Shown here: piece after piece, positions 59,706-64,000 of the stretch
Numbering within the stretch: the stretch's first letter is position 1
Layout: each line of letters begins with the position of its first letter
Assembly: GCF_042477335.2 (NCBI RefSeq)
Contig: NC_091255.1
Coordinates: 42,386,501 to 42,450,500 of the forward strand
DNA from: Ovis canadensis
Lineage: Eukaryota; Chordata; Mammalia; Artiodactyla; Bovidae
Length of the DNA: 64,000 bases
Direction of reading: 5' to 3'
The notes under the pieces: model-generated
What the model was told of the DNA's origin: nothing
The model's database searches: none
What the model saw: only the letters and a program-made list of their open reading frames with translations
Made by a program: the position numbers and the translations under genes

Positions 59706-59859
59706 AACAAGGGGTCAGTGGCGCTGGGGTGGGGTCTGGGTCTTGCATTTCTCCTCCCAGGCAGTCTCTGCTGCAGGTTTGAGGACCACACGCAGAGTAA
59801 TAAGGCTGAAGAGAAGACTAGAGTGTTAATGCTGGATGGGCCTTAATGAGTGTCCATTG

Positions 59860-59997
59860 TGTCCTATTTATTTATTTGGTTGTGCTGGGTCTTAGTTGTG
59901 GCATGTGGGATCTAGTTCCCTGACAAGGAATGGAACCCAGGCCCCCTCCATTGGGAACCCAAAGTCCTAGCTACTGGACCCCCAGGAAGTCCCTGAT
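59860..59997 (-). mobile_element. CHR-type SINE
   Basis: Antisense, with ggttgtgctgggtcttagtt, ending actggacccccaggaagtcc. Confidence 0.85.
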
Positions 59998-60149
59998 ATT
60001 GAAACAGGAGGGAAGGATCGGGGCATGACCTAGGTGACTCAGAGGCCTAGACCTTGATCCTCAGTATTTGCTAACTGTAACACATCAGCAAGCTAAATGA
60101 CACACCCAGAGGCACCATGAGAGTTCTAAAGTCAACCATCAAAGATCAA

Positions 60150-60350
60150 AAAGACTATGTATGAAGCAGGGGACCCAAAGCTCTGGGACAACCTAGAGGG
60201 ATAGAGTAGAAAGGAAGGCGGGAGGGGGATTCAGGATTGGGGGGCACATATATACCTATGGCCGGTTCGTGTTGATGCATGGCAAAAACAATCACAATAT
60301 TGCCAAGTATCCTCCAATTAAAATAAATAAATGTATTTTTTTTTTAAACA
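60150..60350 (+). mobile_element. L1 3' terminus
   Basis: The end tatcctccaattaaaataaa and the preceding ggcaaaaacaatcacaatat parallel the L1 copy at 49.9 kb. Confidence 0.8.
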
Positions 60351-60384
60351 GAATAGTGAAGAACTTGGGAAAAAAACAAAAACA

Positions 60385-60720
60385 AAAAGTGAGTGGTAGC
60401 CCAATCCCTGGAAATCTCTGCCCCTTCCCCAGAACAACTGGAATAATCTTCCCCTCATTAGCCTGTGGTTTAGCCTGTGAAACCACCCAGGCCTTGAAAG
60501 CTCACCACATGACATCTCAAGGCCGTACTCACCCTCTGACACAGCCCACACTCTGTCTGTGGAGTGTGATTCTCTAAATAAATCCACTTGTTATCTATCA
60601 TTTTGTCTCTCACTGAATGCTTTCTGCGATGAGACATCAAGGACCTGAGCTTCATTAGGTCCTAAAACCAGGTCTGTGATCTTGGTTGGAAGACTGGGTT
60701 TTGGCCAAGTTCAAGTCCCT
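60385..60720 (+). mobile_element. Probable endogenous-retrovirus LTR remnant
   Basis: An LTR-like layout: aaataaatccacttgttatc followed by ttttgtctctcactgaatgc (polyadenylation signal and R-like region) and gaagactgggttttggccaa. No viral gene is recognisable. Confidence 0.5.
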
Positions 60721-61149
60721 ATCTGAGGGAAATGGTTTCAACATTAAACTGTACTTGATTTTCTCCTGTTACTCTGTCTCTCTTAGACCAGCCAGAAGAA
60801 CCTAGAAGGGCAGAGGAAATCATTTTTCTCCCTGACAGAGTCTTTCATCAAGAAAAAGCCGCTTCTCACCCAGCCAGCTCTTCCCTAGAGATGCCATCCC
60901 AGCGTGTAAACACTTCTGAAGTGCCAAACAAAGAGACAATTCGTTAACACAACTTTGTGAATCAGCTATACTCTGGTATAAAATTTAAGATTTGTTTAAA
61001 GAGGCAATTTGATCATTTCAAATTTTACTATCAAAACTCATACTTGTACAGTTTGTATCAGTACTATGCTAACATTATTATAGTGTTGATTCAGTTTCAA
61101 AGAAAAATGAACACTTCAGATCTCTAAGATCTCAGGAAATAAGATATTT

Positions 61150-61276
61150 TATTTTTTTTGTTTTTCAGCCTTGCTGTGCGGCCCACGGGATCTTAATTCC
61201 CTAACCACGGATTAAACGCACAGTCCCTGAATTGGAAGTGTGGAGTCTTAACCAATGGACCACCAGGGAAGTCCAA
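61150..61276 (-). mobile_element. CHR-type SINE
   Basis: Antisense, ending aatggaccaccagggaagtc. Confidence 0.85.
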
Positions 61277-62130
61277 CACATTTAATTTTATGAAATTATG
61301 TTTTATAATTTATATTTGCATCTTTGTAGAGAGAAGTATACTTTTTAAAGTATATCATGTTATTATAAATTTATGGCAGGAGGGGACTGAAAATACGAAG
61401 AGAAAGAGGAAACATGCAAACTGTCTAACAAAGAAGAGCTTGCTCTTATATTTTTAAATTCATCCTAGTATCAAATCCTGGCGGTATTAATATTTCCTGG
61501 GTTATAGTTAAAATAATGATGTAGCCCTTTATTTTAACACGTTACTATTTACAATATGCCAACCCCTGCAACGATTACATAATGGTGAAAGTGTTAGATG
61601 ACTACTTGAAAACAGACGAGGGTCACATCGCTTTCCAGAAATTCTCCCAGAGGCGCTCAAACAAGAAGGCTCCGCATTCGCTTCGCTGGAGGGAAAAAGA
61701 TGCTCGCGGTTAACGGCCCTCTTCGGCTGGGTTCGCCTCTGGCGCCCTCTGCTGGCCGCTGCAGTCCAGCTTCCTCCTTGCTTGGTTCCCACCTGCGGTC
61801 GGAACCCCGACCTGGGGGCCAGTTGGCAGGCCCAAGTAGGGGATCTTGGTAGGGTTTTGCAGAGCCTTGTCCCAGCACATAGTGCACAGAGTGTCTGGGT
61901 CAGAGGGGAGGCAGGACACGCTGTGGTTCCGCTGATGCAATCCTCTTTTACTGAGAAGGGGGTTTGGCCTTGGAAATAGCAATAACCTTAGAAAAGTCAT
62001 TCTGATCACAGCAGGAGGGTCTGTAGTGTCTGAAGCGCCCTGTGTAAATCCACCCCCTCAGTTCTCTCGTTTGTCCTCTGAGCCAGGAACCCTGGTGGCT
62101 CCCACTTTACAGACAAGGACATAGGCACTG
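61277..62130. other. Unassigned 5' flank segment
   Basis: An AT-rich half followed by a moderately GC-rich block (61.65-62.0 kb) with short open frames on both strands; no gene recognised. Confidence 0.3.
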
Positions 62131-62134
62131 AGTG

Positions 62135-62348
62135 TGTGTGTGTGTTAGTTGCTTAGTGGTGTCCAACTCTTTGTGACCCCATGGCCTGTGGCCTGCCAGG
62201 CTCCTCTGCCCATGGAATTCTCCAGGCAAGAATACTGGATTGGGTAGCCGTTTCCTCCTCCAAGGGATCTTCCCAACCCAGGGATTGAACCCGAGTCTCA
62301 CTTCTTTTGCATTGCAGGCAGATTCTTTACTGCCTGTACCAAGTGCTG
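62135..62348 (-). mobile_element. Bov-tA SINE
   Basis: Antisense, preceded by a short TG run; contains an insertion (acttctttt) near the tRNA-like end. Confidence 0.88.
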
Positions 62349-63024
62349 AGAGGTGACAGTAATTGTCCAGGTCATACTGAGGCAGGGCCAGGCTCCAGAT
62401 GGGCATACTGGATTCCAGATTCTTCACTGTTGATGAAAAGTGAGAAAATGCAGACAAATATCTCACCACCCTAGAGAAGCAATGCTGACAATCTGGTGTG
62501 TTCTTCTCCAGCCTTGTGGAGCAGGATGTGTTTTGTACAAATGAGATCTCCTTCTGCCGTCTGCTCAGAACACTTGAAGGTATGTCCAGGTTTTCCTCGG
62601 CTGCTTTCATCTCCCTTCTCCGCCGCTGTCAGTTCAGTGTGTCCCCTGGAGAATGTGTGTTCCCTGGAGCACAGAGTCGGCAGACCTCATGCTGTTTCTT
62701 TCAGCTTTCTAGAGTTGTCTCCGCAAAGGGCAGCTCTAGTGAGCTGGGTCGCAGGAAGCCCTCTGTCCTGGTCATGTCCCCCAGGACTAAGGTCACCCCT
62801 TGAGCCAGGCTGCCCCTCACAAGGTGGGGAGTGGCACTGACACCTGAAGATTGGGGTAATGAGTTTCAAGTTCAAGTGGGCATGGGGAGGAAAGAGGAAG
62901 CAGGTCGAAGACCTTGGTTTGTGCTGCTGAGACCTTGCGGGGCCTTCCCAGAACAGATCCCCTCCTCCTCTGCTATAGTTCCTCTGTGAAGTTCCCAGAT
63001 TACAACATCTCAGGAATACTTCCT
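62349..63024. other. Unassigned 5' flank segment
   Basis: No repeat or exon recognised. Confidence 0.3.
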
Positions 63025-63565
63025 GAGTTTGCAGATGTTAAAAACCACCACCAAATGGGAGAAACTCACACATGATTAATTGCCCCAGACCTACAGGGAC
63101 TAAGGACTGATACTGTGAACCCCAGTGACCCCACCTTGTGACCTCACCATCAACCAATCAGAGAATTGCAAACGAGCTGACCACAGACCCTGGGAATGCC
63201 CTCCTTCCCCTGGCCTTTCTAAATGCTTTCCTGGGACTTCCCTGGTGGTCCAGTGGCTAAGTCTCCATGCTCCCAATGCAGGGGGCCTTGGTTCATTTCC
63301 TGGTCAGAGAACTAGATCCCCCATGCTACAGCTGCAACTTAAGATCACGCATACCGCAGAGCAGATTCTGCAGGTCCTGCGTGCCGCCACTAAGACGTGG
63401 TACTGCTAAATAAATGAATATATTTTTAAGATGTTTGCCGAAACCCTTCAGGGAGTTCGGCGTTTGAGGATGACACAAGCCACCCATCCCCCTTGCTCAA
63501 TCCTGCAATAAACCTTTCTCTGCTCCAAATGCCTCCATTTTAGTTTGTTTGGCCTCAGGCACACA
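63025..63565 (+). mobile_element. Probable solo LTR of an endogenous retrovirus, split by a SINE
   Basis: It starts tgttaaaaaccaccaccaaa, carries aaccaatcagagaattgcaa, and after the insertion has caatcctgcaataaaccttt and tttggcctcaggcacaca, i.e. TG...CA ends and a polyadenylation signal. No coding sequence is present. Confidence 0.6.
63232..63430 (+). mobile_element. CHR-type SINE nested in the LTR
   Basis: From gggacttccctggtggtcca to gctaaataaatgaatatatt. Confidence 0.88.
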
Positions 63566-63596
63566 GACTCGCACGACTTATGCTCAGCCTACTTAC

Positions 63597-63767
63597 TGGG
63601 AGGCAGGTTCTGATGCCCAACACCATTGCATCTCCTGCAGCCAGGGATGCCAGGGTGCATCCAGAGTCCTCCGGAGAGTGCCAGTCTCCTGAGTCCAGCA
63701 GCGGCAGCCTCCAGGGACTCATCCTCCCCAGGAGCCCCAGCCCCAGAGTCCTGAACAGCACAGTCAC
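63597..63767 (-). other. Exon-like block of unknown gene
   Basis: A 171-base minus-strand stretch between a pyrimidine-rich acceptor (TCCCAACCTCAG) and a consensus donor (GTAAGTAG) is open in two frames. In the phase-0 frame it has 57 codons starting VTVLFRTLGLGLLGRMSPWR. It matches no family I know; a chance pairing of splice motifs is possible. Confidence 0.25.
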
Positions 63768-64000
63768 CTGAGGTTGGGAGGGATGGGGTGCCTTGTCCAC
63801 CCTGGGCGTGCAGACCTGAGGGAAGGCATGGGTCCCAGCACTTGGGGACAGAGAGGGCCCGTGGCAGGGTCACTCCACAGGAACCATGGACGTTTGTCCA
63901 GGCCAAGGTTTCCAGGGACCCTGCAGGGAGACAGCTGGGGAATAAACAACCTCTGAGAGCCTGAATATACACATGGATGATAGTCAAACCAGTATAAAAA

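Noticed and set aside
1-64000. CRISPR arrays, prokaryotic operons or phage genes
   Set aside because: Nothing of the kind; all repeats are ruminant interspersed elements or microsatellites.

Overview
The window is ordinary nuclear DNA of a ruminant, almost certainly a bovid. It is packed with BovB (RTE-type) LINEs, Bov-tA and CHR-type tRNA-Glu-derived SINEs and ruminant L1 copies, and its genes are spliced. There is no bacterial, phage or CRISPR content. Comparisons with human proteins below were made from memory; no search was run.

Layout, left to right. From 1 to about 4.0 kb is repeat-rich intergenic DNA. From 4.03 to 22.49 kb, on the minus strand, lie the remains of a MATE-family (SLC47) transporter gene. 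Seven of its exons can be proposed with varying confidence (1, 2, 11, 13, 15, 17 and a weak 16). They carry in-frame stops, frameshifts, a truncated exon and a dead splice donor, so I call it a pseudogene of a third, divergent SLC47 paralogue. A 2.4-kb spacer with the relic's GC-rich 5' end separates it from the next gene. From 24.875 to 53.504 kb, also minus strand, is a complete SLC47A1 (MATE1) gene. All 17 coding exons have GT-AG borders and compatible phases, and they sum to 1,710 bases (569 residues plus stop). Its promoter lies in a CpG island at about 53.1-53.97 kb. From 54 to 64 kb is 5' flanking DNA with SINEs, BovB, MaLR-type and other LTR fragments, and one unexplained exon-like block near 63.6-63.77 kb.

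Biology. The intact gene encodes a proton/organic-cation antiporter which, in studied mammals, exports cations and drugs across the kidney tubule brush border and bile canaliculus. It retains the conserved acidic residues of the family (E273, E278, E300, E389, the same numbers as in human MATE1). The tandem neighbour has lost coding capacity and has changed a conserved cysteine to Arg and the exon-13 glutamate to Asp. The point most worth following up is this decayed third MATE gene head-to-tail with SLC47A1, with a CpG-rich 5' end still present.
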